DNA of 64,000 bases from Xanthocytophaga agilis (GCF_030068605.1 NZ_JASJOU010000004.1:524378-588377); one strand, 5' to 3'; positions 27,386-35,838 are shown, counted from the first letter of the stretch. The notes: a model not told the origin generated them from the sequence alone. Program-made: numbers and translations.

Positions 27386-27793
27386 ATGAAAGTAAAACTA
27401 ATTGTATCGCTTCTCCTTTTAACTACTTATTTTACTGCCTTTAGCCAAAAAAAGCAAAACATGGCTGTTGTTGAAAAAGGTCTCATTAAAATATCCATCA
27501 TGTACCCGTATGCTGAAGGTAAAACCTTTAATATGGAGTATTATGAAACCAAGCACATGCCGATGGTAGCTGGGTTTTTAGGATCAAATCTGATTAAATA
27601 CACTATTGAAAAAGGGATTGCCAGTGGTATTCCTAATCAGCCACTGCCTTACATGGCTATTGGCACCTTTTATGTAAAAAGCCTAAGCGACTATCAGGCA
27701 GCTATTGGGCCGAATAGAGATGCTATTCGTGCGGATTTTGCAAATTATACCAATATCAGTCCTGTCATTCTGGTGAGTGAGGTGGTAAAGTAA
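27386..27793 (+). CDS. EthD-like protein with signal peptide
   Basis: A 135-residue protein. The first ~21 residues are a signal peptide (MKVKLIVSLLLLTTYFTAFS then Q), which is unusual because most EthD proteins are cytoplasmic. The body matches the EthD dimeric alpha/beta barrel: IKISIMYPYAEGKTFNMEYY, ETKHMPMVAGFLG and a C-terminal PVILVSEVVK strand. The conserved Y-x-x-x-H-x-P pattern (YYETKHMP) is intact. EthD was described as needed for ethyl tert-butyl ether degradation in Rhodococcus, but most homologues have no known reaction. It is divergent from the LysR gene and probably its target. A stem-loop lies ~50 bases downstream. Confidence 0.82.
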   Translation: MKVKLIVSLLLLTTYFTAFSQKKQNMAVVEKGLIKISIMYPYAEGKTFNMEYYETKHMPMVAGFLGSNLIKYTIEKGIASGIPNQPLPYMAIGTFYVKSLSDYQAAIGPNRDAIRADFANYTNISPVILVSEVVK

Positions 27794-27841
27794 ACATCTG
27801 CCTTCACCAAGTGGCTGCTAACCCGCTGACGGATGCTCTTT

Positions 27842-27876
27842 CAACACAAAATATGCAAAGCGTGTTTTGTGTTGTT
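27842..27876 (+). terminator. Stem-loop after the EthD-like gene
   Basis: CAACACAAAA (27842-27851) pairs perfectly with TTTTGTGTTG (27865-27874) over a 13-base loop. The trailing U-tract is poor (TTAC), but the T-rich 3' arm and the position ~50 bases after the stop support a terminator. Confidence 0.5.
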
Positions 27877-27989
27877 ACACAGGTGTGTATACCAAGATTC
27901 CAAAAATATACGCCAGAGGTAACTTTCCAGGAATGAAATGGAGGAATAGATATCGATGCTACTTTTTTCTCATCAGCACTTTTTAAGCT

Positions 27990-28259
27990 CTACCAGATTA
28001 ATGCCTGATAAATTGTACACCACCTGTAAGAGAGATCGTTGTAATCAACAGAAATAAAATCTGTAGTTAGCACTGAAGTAAGAAATAGCGTATAGGTCCA
28101 TGTATTATTCATTGATGAATAGTAGGAAATGTAAGCACTAATGGAATGCAGGTCATCAGGGAGTATTTGTTTATTATATCCCGACTTTGAGAAAGGAGTT
28201 GTCTTTCCAAAAAATGCCCCATTCAGTAATTTTACTTTTCCGGTAGCGGTATCTATCTT
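27990..28259 (-). pseudogene. Possible decayed gene on the minus strand
   Basis: An open stretch of 89 sense codons without a start reads KIDTATGKVKLLNGAFFGKT, SGYNKQILPDDLHSISAYIS and YYSSMNNTWTYTLFLTS before TAG. The residue use and alternating pattern look like genuine protein, perhaps a beta-rich exported protein, but no family was recognised. A TAA lies directly upstream in the same frame. I regard it as a likely relic. Confidence 0.3.
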
Positions 28260-28628
28260 TTAAATGTTCTCTAACACATTTACATGGTGTCTGGCAAGAT
28301 GAGTGCATTATACCTGATTTCATGGGCACTATTTTTCAAAAACTCTCATTGCTGGTGTGTTTTAGTTTACTATACGCTTGAAACGACAAGTCGTTCTCTG
28401 AAATGTTCTCTGTCTCAGATATGACACGATTATCGCTGTTAGAATTAACGACCTTCATTGACTATAAGTAATAATAGTATTTTATTTTTTTATGTACCTC
28501 AGCTCTTACTGTTAAAATTGCTCTCTTTGTTACCTTTTCAATTTGATATTCATATGTTTCATCTTCCTGATACTATTTTTAACGAGGTGTGTTTATACAT
28601 GGTTATCGTCAATGTTGTGTTTAGCCTT

Positions 28629-28748
28629 CTAATCCACTGGCAATAGATCAACGAATCCTATAAATAGTTTTCCAAATGATTTTTCATCTGAATAGCTGTA
28701 ATCCAGCATTACTTCCAGTATAGGTTTGTTGGATTCTTCCGAAGCATT
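28629..28748 (-). pseudogene. Short coding scrap on the minus strand
   Basis: Thirty-nine codons read NASEESNKPILEVMLDYSYS, then DEKSFGKLFIGFVDLL and PVD before TAG; a TAA precedes it. It looks protein-like but is too short to identify. It may be the tail of the same decayed locus as 27990-28259. The rest of the ~1-kb spacer holds nothing recognisable. Confidence 0.22.
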
Positions 28749-28782
28749 TTATCCGAGTCAGACCGTTGCAGAGTAAAAGGAG

Positions 28783-29424
28783 TTAAGGGGTATATTGTGA
28801 CCAGATGTAGGCTCGTTTACTCCCCTTTTCCAGAGCCGAAGGATTTGGTTGTTCCATTACATCTATGATTTCAAATCCAAGTGACATCAGTAATTCCATG
28901 ATATGCCCGATTTCATAAAAATAGAAATCAATGCTGACCGGGGTATCTAGATACTGGTCCAAATGTTTGATTGAATCACCTGTATAAAAAGCCAATAGGA
29001 ATTGTCCATTGGCAGACAAGATTCTTTTAATTTCCTGAAATGCGGTTCTCAATTGCTTCTCATCAAAATGGATCATGGAGTAAAAAGCAAGGGCAGCCCC
29101 AAAAGAATGATCCGGATAGGGTAGATGTAAGAGGTCAGCCACCTCAAATTGCAGCAGGGGATATTGCTCTTTAGCAATACGTACCATTTGAGAAGAACTG
29201 TCTATACCCACCAGATGAGTGAGTTCATGCTTGGATAAAAAGTCAGTAATCTGTCCGGGGCCACACCCTATATCGATCACTTTGCCTTTGTGGAGGATTT
29301 CTAATGCAAATTCTCTTACTAAAACTCGTTCAAACAGATTAAGCGCGAATTCATCCTGGGATTTAGCTGCATAATTTGTCGCTATCTTGTCATAATAATT
29401 GATAATGTCTTTTTGTTCCTGCAT
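28783..29424 (-). CDS. Class I SAM-dependent methyltransferase
   Basis: A 213-residue protein with the Rossmann-type SAM-binding motifs: motif I GKVIDIGCGPGQITDFLS at ~47-64, motif II LVGIDSSSQMVRIA, motif III FEVADLLHLPYPDHSFGAAL and motif IV FYSMIHFD. The order fits the methyltransf_11/25 type of small-molecule methyltransferases (UbiE/YcgJ-like). The substrate is unknown. No neighbour in the same direction is close, so it is probably a single gene. Cytoplasmic, with no signal peptide. Confidence 0.87.
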   Translation of the reverse strand: MQEQKDIINYYDKIATNYAAKSQDEFALNLFERVLVREFALEILHKGKVIDIGCGPGQITDFLSKHELTHLVGIDSSSQMVRIAKEQYPLLQFEVADLLHLPYPDHSFGAALAFYSMIHFDEKQLRTAFQEIKRILSANGQFLLAFYTGDSIKHLDQYLDTPVSIDFYFYEIGHIMELLMSLGFEIIDVMEQPNPSALEKGSKRAYIWSQYTP

Positions 29425-29821
29425 AGGTTTGGTTGCTATCTGTTTGTGCTATACCCTATTTAATCAGCTTGTTTTAGTCAATAGAGTTTGCATATGAGTT
29501 CAGGTTCGGATGTATACGTATTCTTTTAGTAGACAGCAAAACCACTGTACGTAGCAGTATATGTAAAATGACTAGTCCTTACATTCTGGCCACGATCTTC
29601 TTATATATTCATTGCTAACTAACGTTTATGTAATGCAGTTTACCTATTTTAGGAAGGGTCATAAATTATAGGGTTTATAGGTAGTTATATAAGTATTGTA
29701 TTTTCTGATCCATTTGTTTATGGTTTTAGGACATAACCTTCATCTGATTTAATCACTAGAGAAGTTTTTCCGTCTATTTTAGACAAGTTTTAGGAGTTTC
29801 GTGTTTTCATATCCAGAAACC
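29425..29821. other. Spacer between methyltransferase and HNH genes
   Basis: About 400 AT-rich bases with no recognised gene or repeat. The HNH gene (minus) ends here and the promoter of the methyltransferase gene must lie at its left part. Confidence 0.3.
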
Positions 29822-30139
29822 TTACAATGCTTCGCTTTTTTGGATAGCCAGTTCTTTGTTTGAACCGATTCGTTTGTATAGATCATCCGGGTGAAGATTG
29901 GGCTCCCATTCCTTACCCTCTGAGATATGAAACTTTTCAACTTTCATATGACAAGAACCTTTGCAGACCGTTATACCATTTTCTGCAACATAGCCACCAT
30001 TGGGCATTTCATTTCTGTCAGTAATATGATGTGCATCCAGCAATTCCTCTGGTTGTTGGGTATGACAAACCTGACAGGTAAAGTTATCCCGCTTAAAAAC
30101 TGAATTTCGAAACTGTTGTCTGATTTCCTTTTTGCTCAT
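29822..30139 (-). CDS. HNH endonuclease
   Basis: A 105-residue protein with a complete HNH motif: RDNFTCQVC (Cys22, Cys25), LLDAHHI (His37, His38), ENGITVC (Asn54) and a second zinc pair CKGSCHMKVE (Cys59, Cys63) with final His64. This is a beta-beta-alpha-metal nuclease with a structural zinc. Small free-standing HNH proteins act as homing, restriction or repair nucleases. There is no methylase beside it. Upstream, on its promoter side, lies the 28-bp palindromic repeat array, which could be its regulatory region. Confidence 0.85.
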   Translation of the reverse strand: MSKKEIRQQFRNSVFKRDNFTCQVCHTQQPEELLDAHHITDRNEMPNGGYVAENGITVCKGSCHMKVEKFHISEGKEWEPNLHPDDLYKRIGSNKELAIQKSEAL

Positions 30140-30298
30140 GCTTCTGGTTATCTACTATATCTTTCTTTGGTTTCTGTATTAGAATACCAAAAATTAAAGT
30201 TAGTACAATCTTTCCTTATTGATAAGCCAGAGTGAGGTTTTGATGAATAAAGTCACTTTTCTATATATCAACCTATGTGTACATTATCTCTTCATTAG

Positions 30299-30607
30299 GA
30301 CCGGACTTCCGTTCAATTACCAAGGTTGACTGGAAGTATGGTCACTTTCATTATCGAAGCCTAGGTGATCAGGCAACTGTTGAGCAAGGCAATTGACCAT
30401 AGTTCGAATCAGTTTACAAAATGACTGGAACTCTGTTTACTTTTGATTTTGACTGGAGTTCCGGTCGTTTTTTAGTTTGACCGGTATTCCAGTCACATTG
30501 AAGAAATATTCGAACTCTGTTCATTTTTTCCTTTGACCGGAGTTCCGGTCAAGTTTTCTTGTGACTGGTATTTTGTTCACTTGTGCCAGTGACCATACTT
30601 CCGGTTA
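30299..30607. repeat. Array of 17-bp palindromic units at 28-bp period
   Basis: Units near GACYGGARTTCCGGTCA start at 30299, 30328, (degenerate 30356), 30395, 30423, 30451, 30479, 30507, 30535, 30563 and 30591. From 30395 on every step is exactly 28 bases, i.e. a 17-base unit plus an 11-base, mostly T-rich spacer. The unit at 30535 is a perfect dyad, GACCGGA-GT-TCCGGTC. Units three steps apart are most alike (30423/30507 share GAACTCTGTT; 30451/30535 share GGAGTTCCGGTC), so an 84-base higher-order period exists. All frames are interrupted by stops, so it is not an open repeat gene now. It lies between the RteC-like gene and the HNH gene. Confidence 0.85.
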
Positions 30608-30647
30608 CTTCTTCAGTGCACATATATCTTTCAGATCAGAACCCAAA

Positions 30648-32318
30648 TCATATTTCTTCTCTAGTCAGATAGTTTTTAAGTGTGGTTTGAAGTTTATCTA
30701 ACAAAGAAGTTGGGTTATCATTGGAATATCCGGTTTTGATAGCCTGCAAGGCTTGACTGCGGTTAAGAACCGATAGTCTAAAAAACTGCTGAAACGTATG
30801 TAATGCATCTTCCTTTGTTTTATAGCTGATTTTTCCACTTTCAATAAGTGCATAGACCAATTCTATAAATTCAGTGTGGCTACCAGTCCATTGTATAGTT
30901 GGGAGATCTTTATCTTTGTGCAATTTATCTTTGTGCAATCGCTCATCTGAAGACTTAATAGTTGCTATAGCCTCTGTCAAGACCTGATCTATTGCTTTTT
31001 GTTCTACTTTCGAATTCACATACTCGGGAATGAGGCCTTTCAGCGATTCCAGAAAAATAGACTTACTTAGAGCATCCTGAAACATTTCGGATTGAGCCGT
31101 AAGGTTAGTAAGAGCTACGAACAAGCCTTTTGATTTTACCTCTATCGCAAAGATATTTCCTTTTTCATGAGCATATTCCAGAATCTTCCTCGCTTTTGAT
31201 TCATGCATATTATTGGCTAGTGCTTTCTCAAAAGCAGATTGCATTGGTTCACAACACGCTTTTTTGCTTTTCGCCCATTCCAATGCAAATACTGTGTGAT
31301 CATGAGTGAGATGGGCATATTCTGAAAGAGAAGCAAAGTCACCAGAGGTCAAGACGTAGTCTGTAAGATTTCGTAGAAAGTTAAAATGGTTTGCTGTTTG
31401 TGAAAGCTGGTAGGTAAGAAATGGTTCAGCTGCATGAGGAGGGTGATGGGACCCTAGCTTTACTAAAAAAGATTCATCATAACTGGTGTATTTTCCGTTT
31501 ATTTCCTCAATATCATATTCCATATCACCTACACTGTATCCATTGATAACAGAAGATTGTACAGGTGTTGACTCCAGTTTCTCTACTGCCCATAGGTTGG
31601 CACGTTGTTTATGTTCTCGGGAAATATAGGTATCCCCACAAGCAATCTTTACAAACACAGGATCTGTGAGCACATACTCTATAAGACGTTTAAGAAATGC
31701 ATAGGGATTATCTGAAAATCCCAACTGGTATTCCAGAAAATCTATACATTTGGATGGAGGGTGATAAGAAGAGAGCTTCTTTAAAAACTCCACGTCATAG
31801 ACAAATTGGTCTTCTGCTCCATTATCAATGATGCTGTATTCTTTGTAGCCAAACGCATAATGAAACTTTATGTTTGTGGTGTTGACTTTATCTTCTGCCC
31901 ATTCCGATGCATACTGACAATTTTCGTGTTTCATATACTCTGTTCCAACACATGTATTTGTCTCATTAAAGTTATCACCAGGTAGAACATTGCTAATAAG
32001 ACGATACAAGAATCTAACAGGATTAGAACTATTTTGTAACTGGTATTCCAGAAAGTCTTCGCTTGTATGAGCAGGTATATAACCAGATAATTTGGTTAAA
32101 AATTTAAGGTCATAAATCTGCTCAGACTCATCTCCGATGTCCCATAGATCAAATTCTGTATTTCCGGTTTTGTACAAATAGCGGTGCATAAAATCTTTTT
32201 TATCTGATAGCAATTTAGTATCTAGACGCAAATTTAGCTGCATTAAAACAACATTCCATGTATAGAGAAAAGTATTGCCAGCGCAGAGCCCTCGAACTAT
32301 ATACGTCAGGTAAGACAA
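30648..32318 (-). CDS. Triple-repeat protein with C-terminal RteC-like domain
   Basis: A 556-residue soluble protein. Residues ~41-354 contain three ~104-residue repeats, each with a core like YDLKFLTKLSGYIPAH, FLEYQL, NP..FLYRLISNVL: unit 2 YDVEFLKKLSSYHPPS, unit 3 YDESFLVKLGSHHPPH. A helical region follows (FEKALANNMHESKARKILEY). The last ~85 residues resemble the RteC domain: IQWTGSHTEFIELVYALIES, then FQQFFRLSVLNRSQALQAIK and LLDKLQTTLKNYL. RteC is a regulator of conjugative transposon CTnDOT excision that binds an inverted repeat; RteC-like domains are common in Bacteroidota. The repeats are not known to me. Met26 is an alternative start. The palindromic array begins 41 bases after the stop. 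Confidence 0.7.
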   Translation of the reverse strand: MSYLTYIVRGLCAGNTFLYTWNVVLMQLNLRLDTKLLSDKKDFMHRYLYKTGNTEFDLWDIGDESEQIYDLKFLTKLSGYIPAHTSEDFLEYQLQNSSNPVRFLYRLISNVLPGDNFNETNTCVGTEYMKHENCQYASEWAEDKVNTTNIKFHYAFGYKEYSIIDNGAEDQFVYDVEFLKKLSSYHPPSKCIDFLEYQLGFSDNPYAFLKRLIEYVLTDPVFVKIACGDTYISREHKQRANLWAVEKLESTPVQSSVINGYSVGDMEYDIEEINGKYTSYDESFLVKLGSHHPPHAAEPFLTYQLSQTANHFNFLRNLTDYVLTSGDFASLSEYAHLTHDHTVFALEWAKSKKACCEPMQSAFEKALANNMHESKARKILEYAHEKGNIFAIEVKSKGLFVALTNLTAQSEMFQDALSKSIFLESLKGLIPEYVNSKVEQKAIDQVLTEAIATIKSSDERLHKDKLHKDKDLPTIQWTGSHTEFIELVYALIESGKISYKTKEDALHTFQQFFRLSVLNRSQALQAIKTGYSNDNPTSLLDKLQTTLKNYLTREEI

Positions 32319-32336
32319 AAGCTGAAAGTCATTACT

Positions 32337-32633
32337 ATGTTAAGAGAGAAAAATGCGATAGAAACAGAACTGGATAGGCTGGCCGACAGATTTTATCATG
32401 ATTACCTGTTTCTACAAAAAGAGAAACGAAAACAAAGACGTCAGAAAGCAGAACAAAATATTATGATTGGTAGTGTTTTATTGATTGGTGGATTCATTTT
32501 GACTGTGCTGAGTTACATTCTGATTGGAACTGGAACATATATCCTATGTATTGGTGCATTGGTTTCAGGGGCAATCTATTTAGGAACGGGTTTGATAGAA
32601 AAGAATGATTTAAAGAGAGACAGCACTTCCTGA
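32337..32633 (+). CDS. Small membrane protein with two helices
   Basis: A 98-residue protein, divergent from the RteC-like gene with 18 bases between starts. A basic amphipathic N-terminal part (FLQKEKRKQRRQKAEQN) precedes two transmembrane helices (MIGSVLLIGGFILTVLSYIL and YILCIGALVSGAIYLGTGLI). No family was recognised. It is followed after 24 bases by a secreted protein gene, so they probably share a transcript. Confidence 0.55.
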   Translation: MLREKNAIETELDRLADRFYHDYLFLQKEKRKQRRQKAEQNIMIGSVLLIGGFILTVLSYILIGTGTYILCIGALVSGAIYLGTGLIEKNDLKRDSTS

Positions 32634-32657
32634 AAAGTATTAACTGGCTATATTACT

Positions 32658-33440
32658 ATGAACAGACATATATTTTTTGTTATTTTTAGTCTTCTCCTAA
32701 CCCATCACTTGTTTGGTCAGGTGCAGAATGAATTAATGGCAGTTCTTAAGAAGAAGAATCTTACTGTATTGCGACAATACACTGACAGAATAAACCACAA
32801 TACTAAAAACCGAAAGGCTGGCTGGGAGTATATACGGGATGTAACACCTGGTTATCAGGAAGGTGTATATCATATGGAGGAGTGGGTGTCCAATAAAAAT
32901 GATCTTAATACACAAACTATCTATACCTTCCGCGTTGCCTTTATTCTTGCTAAGGAAACAATATGTTTTTATAATCTGAGTGTCGAGAAGAACCACAAAG
33001 TAGAGAATAATTGGGTTCCGTATTTTGAAACCATCGATTCATTTAAGGATGATAGCTTATACAAGCTTTTTAAAAACGAGTTTAAAACCTTATTTCAAAC
33101 AGTTCTTGATGAAAATGATCTTTTTACACATGACCTCACTTATGGGAAGCATTGTTACAGGTCCGGAATACCTCCTGAAGGACGAAAACAGATAGAAGTA
33201 TTTGTACAAAATAAGGACAAAGATAGTTTGTTACAATGGCTGCATTCACCAAATACTGAAAAACAGGTATATGCCATAGATGGACTCTATCAACTCAAAA
33301 AGCAGGGTATCTCACTAACCCAAAAGGAATTACAACAAATACAATTTGTGACTCATAAAAAAGGCAGAGTGTATACTTGTCAAGGTTGTTATATTGGTTC
33401 AGAGAACATTAGTGAAATTACCAAAGAATTCAAGTTCTGA
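32658..33440 (+). CDS. Secreted hypothetical protein
   Basis: A 260-residue protein with a signal peptide (MNRHIFFVIFSLLLTHHLFG then Q). The mature part is rich in Lys, Asn and aromatic residues; helical stretches (YKLFKNEFKTLFQTVLDEND) and the tail VYTCQGCYIGSENI with two Cys are visible. A HEAT/PBS-lyase-like segment (LLQWLHSPNTEKQVYAIDGL) near residues 195-220 suggests a short repeat fold. No catalytic motif. It is between a small membrane protein and a lipoprotein on one strand, perhaps one envelope operon. Confidence 0.6.
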   Translation: MNRHIFFVIFSLLLTHHLFGQVQNELMAVLKKKNLTVLRQYTDRINHNTKNRKAGWEYIRDVTPGYQEGVYHMEEWVSNKNDLNTQTIYTFRVAFILAKETICFYNLSVEKNHKVENNWVPYFETIDSFKDDSLYKLFKNEFKTLFQTVLDENDLFTHDLTYGKHCYRSGIPPEGRKQIEVFVQNKDKDSLLQWLHSPNTEKQVYAIDGLYQLKKQGISLTQKELQQIQFVTHKKGRVYTCQGCYIGSENISEITKEFKF

Positions 33441-33518
33441 CAGGTACATACAAATGCTTAATTTCATTAGATTCAGTAACGTTGCCTCATAATTAGTGTG
33501 TTATTTGTTCAGCTACCT

Positions 33519-34751
33519 ATGAAAAGTCTATCGGTCAGTGTAATTATATTCGTATTAGTGAGTGCGTGTGCCAAACAGGAAAAAGAAACACAAAGCAAGG
33601 ATAGCCAGAAAGGGAAGCAGAAGTATCAAAAAATACGTGAGAGGACCGTTTCTTTTGGCTATGATAATGACATAATAAGTTATAAAAAGACAAATGACAA
33701 CAACTTCCTCTTTTATATAAAAGTAGATCCTCAGAAAGTCAATACAAAGGAAGAAGCTAAAAGAAATGTCAGGTATTACTTTCTGAAAGTCAACCCACAG
33801 GGAGATACAATCAGCAGTATACCTGTTTCTTTTGAATACCATTTGGGAAACTATGTTGAAAGTGAAGATAGCTACTATGTGATTACTACGGCTTTGCTAA
33901 ATGGCGGAAAATACACGAGAGATTTTCTAAATAGATATGACAAACATTGGAAGCTTATATGGTCACGAAGAATTGATAAACCCAAACGTGCGGATATTTC
34001 CACAGTTCTAACATTGACTCCTAACAAAGAATTGCTTGTGATAGGTAATCAATTGAATAGGAAATACAAAATGAATGGTCTCACCATTATGCGTTTTACT
34101 CTGGATGGTAAGATGCTTACGGAGAAGTTTATTCCGGCAGAAAAATGTAGCAATCCTGTTTCTCTTATCCCTTCAGCAGATGGAACCTACTTTCTAACAA
34201 CCTGGAAATATCATCCTACATCTAAATACCCTTACAATTTACTTTGGCTGTTAAAACTGAACCAGCAAGGAGATGCTCTCTGGACCAAAACATATACTGA
34301 TCTTTATCCAGGACCAACTTTGCTGACTCGTAAAGGTGATTTGGTTTGTTATGGCAGACAGATTGTTTCACCTTACGGACAAGATATATATTCTTTTAAG
34401 GTAGTTGTTCTTGACCAAACTGGGAATATAAAATGGCAAAAAGTATTTTTTCGACATGCATATCTGGGAACGGGTGATATTGTAGAATCCTCGAACGGTA
34501 ATTATTTGTTCACAGGAGTAGTACATCCACTTGCCACTAGTGAAGGAAGTGGATCTCTGTTTGAGTTAAATAAAAAGGGTGATTTAGTGTACCAGAAAGA
34601 ATTTGAATACGATTATATACGAGATGGTGTCCCATTTTTAGTCGAGTCAGAGAAACAACTGTTATTGATAACAGAAGATCAGATTGATCGGTTTAAAAAA
34701 GATAGTGATCCGTATCACCATATAATACGAATCACCAGTATATCAGAATAA
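33519..34751 (+). CDS. Lipoprotein with beta-propeller-like repeats
   Basis: ATG 33519 (seven codons after the first ATG) gives the lipoprotein signal MKSLSVSVIIFVLVSAC, so the mature protein starts at Cys17; 410 residues. The rest contains repeated blocks such as VNPQGDTISSIPVSFEYHL, FTLDGKMLTEKFIP, LNQQGDALWTKTYTD, LDQTGNIKWQKVFFR and LNKKGDLVYQKEFEY. These D/Q-G-x-x-x-W repeats are typical of PQQ- or WD-type propeller blades in exported Bacteroidota proteins. It probably binds a ligand or partner at the cell surface. No enzymatic residues can be named. Confidence 0.65.
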   Translation: MKSLSVSVIIFVLVSACAKQEKETQSKDSQKGKQKYQKIRERTVSFGYDNDIISYKKTNDNNFLFYIKVDPQKVNTKEEAKRNVRYYFLKVNPQGDTISSIPVSFEYHLGNYVESEDSYYVITTALLNGGKYTRDFLNRYDKHWKLIWSRRIDKPKRADISTVLTLTPNKELLVIGNQLNRKYKMNGLTIMRFTLDGKMLTEKFIPAEKCSNPVSLIPSADGTYFLTTWKYHPTSKYPYNLLWLLKLNQQGDALWTKTYTDLYPGPTLLTRKGDLVCYGRQIVSPYGQDIYSFKVVVLDQTGNIKWQKVFFRHAYLGTGDIVESSNGNYLFTGVVHPLATSEGSGSLFELNKKGDLVYQKEFEYDYIRDGVPFLVESEKQLLLITEDQIDRFKKDSDPYHHIIRITSISE

Positions 34752-34891
34752 AAAGGATAGGTTGTTCTCATATCTCAAAAGGTTTATAATCAATGTGAGA
34801 GCTATAAAGTGTAGTAGTCAAGGTTATCTCTGAACAGTATTGCATGCTATTCCTTCACCTGATACCAGCACATATCATACAATTACTCCTG
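34752..34891. other. Convergent spacer with a weak minus-strand hairpin
   Basis: Between the propeller lipoprotein (plus) and the sigma-linked membrane protein (minus). ACTCCTG/CAGGAGT at ~34885-34910 could form a stem on the minus strand overlapping the end of the membrane-protein gene. Its terminator role is uncertain. Confidence 0.3.
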
Positions 34892-35230
34892 CTATATCTT
34901 TGACAGGAGTATCTTTTTGGCCATTTGGATCAAAATACCTATACCGAGTATTAATGCCAGCAGAGAGCTTATCACAACAGCCTTTATCTGGACCGTATCT
35001 AACATAGAGAAAGACCATAGAACAATTCCAGCTAACATTGCTGCAATAATTTGTCCTGGCCAACCTGTCATTGCAGGTTCTTTCGTACTGACTATTGCAA
35101 TTTGTTCCTGTTGATAGGTGTCAATAATCAGAGAGGTGAGCTGATCTGAAAAAGAATCAGATGGAACTTCCATACCCTCTTGTTTCAGAATTGTCCGCAG
35201 TGGGTCTTCTCTAAGTCTGGTTTCTTTCAT
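34892..35230 (-). CDS. Membrane protein coupled to the ECF sigma gene (possible anti-sigma partner)
   Basis: A 112-residue protein. Its ATG overlaps the TGA of the sigma gene by four bases (ATGA), so translation is coupled. The first ~55 residues are cytoplasmic (DPLRTILKQEGMEVPSDSFS, IIDTYQQEQIA) and two transmembrane helices follow (IIAAMLAGIVLWSFSMLDTV, AVVISSLLALILGIGILI). Anti-sigma factors often have this order, but no zinc-binding HxxxCxxC motif is present. Anti-sigma function is inferred from position and coupling. Confidence 0.6.
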   Translation of the reverse strand: MKETRLREDPLRTILKQEGMEVPSDSFSDQLTSLIIDTYQQEQIAIVSTKEPAMTGWPGQIIAAMLAGIVLWSFSMLDTVQIKAVVISSLLALILGIGILIQMAKKILLSKI

Positions 35231-35817
35231 AACAGATCTTTTATTTCCTCATCTAACACTCTTTTCAATTCCTGTTCCAGTTGCTTTCTGGCTCTTAGCA
35301 ACTGCATCTTGATTGCCGACGTTTTCTTGTCCATGATCTCGCTGATTTCGGCAATACTTTTGTCGCCCATGTAATACAATGTCACAACCAGATAGTCTTC
35401 AAGCATCAGGTGGCTTAGTGCCTGTTGAACATATTTTTTTCGGTCCTGGTTCTGAAGATCATTCCATTCAACATGCACTTCTGTTTTTAATGAATTCTGC
35501 AATAGAGTTGACTCAATCCCAATGTGATTTATAGGCTGAGACTTTCGTTTGGTTAATGCAGTATTATACACAATGCGGTAAAGCCAGGTAGAAAACTTTG
35601 ATGTCTTATTAAACTTGTTAAGGGAGGCAAACGCTTTCACAAAGGCATCCTGCATCACTTCTTCTGCATCTTCTTTGTTGTGAACAATCTTCAATGCAAT
35701 GGTATAGGCCATATTAGTATACGTTTTTACCAGATAGGTCAGTGCCTGCCTGTCCCCACGGATTGCTTTTTCCAGTATCTGGTGTTCCTGTATAGTATCG
35801 CCTGATTGTGTCATCAA
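35227..35817 (-). CDS. ECF-type RNA polymerase sigma factor
   Basis: A 196-residue sigma-70-family protein. Region 2 (about residues 25-95) has YTNMAYTIALKIVHNKEDAE, EVMQDAFVKAFASL and FSTWLYRIVYNTALTKR; region 4 (about 135-185) has YLVVTLYYMGDKSIAEISEI and KTSAIKMQLLRARKQL. It recruits RNA polymerase to a dedicated set of promoters, usually in envelope or stress responses. It is co-translated with the following membrane protein and divergent from the DUF6249 gene. An inverted repeat lies in the divergent promoter region and may be its own target or a repressor site. Confidence 0.88.
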   Translation of the reverse strand: MMTQSGDTIQEHQILEKAIRGDRQALTYLVKTYTNMAYTIALKIVHNKEDAEEVMQDAFVKAFASLNKFNKTSKFSTWLYRIVYNTALTKRKSQPINHIGIESTLLQNSLKTEVHVEWNDLQNQDRKKYVQQALSHLMLEDYLVVTLYYMGDKSIAEISEIMDKKTSAIKMQLLRARKQLEQELKRVLDEEIKDLL

Positions 35818-35838
35818 TGTATTAGACTATTGATCTAT

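Noticed and set aside
30299..30607. CRISPR-like look of the repeat array
   Set aside because: Units are only 17 bases and degenerate, spacers are 11 bases and mostly T-rich, and no cas gene is present.
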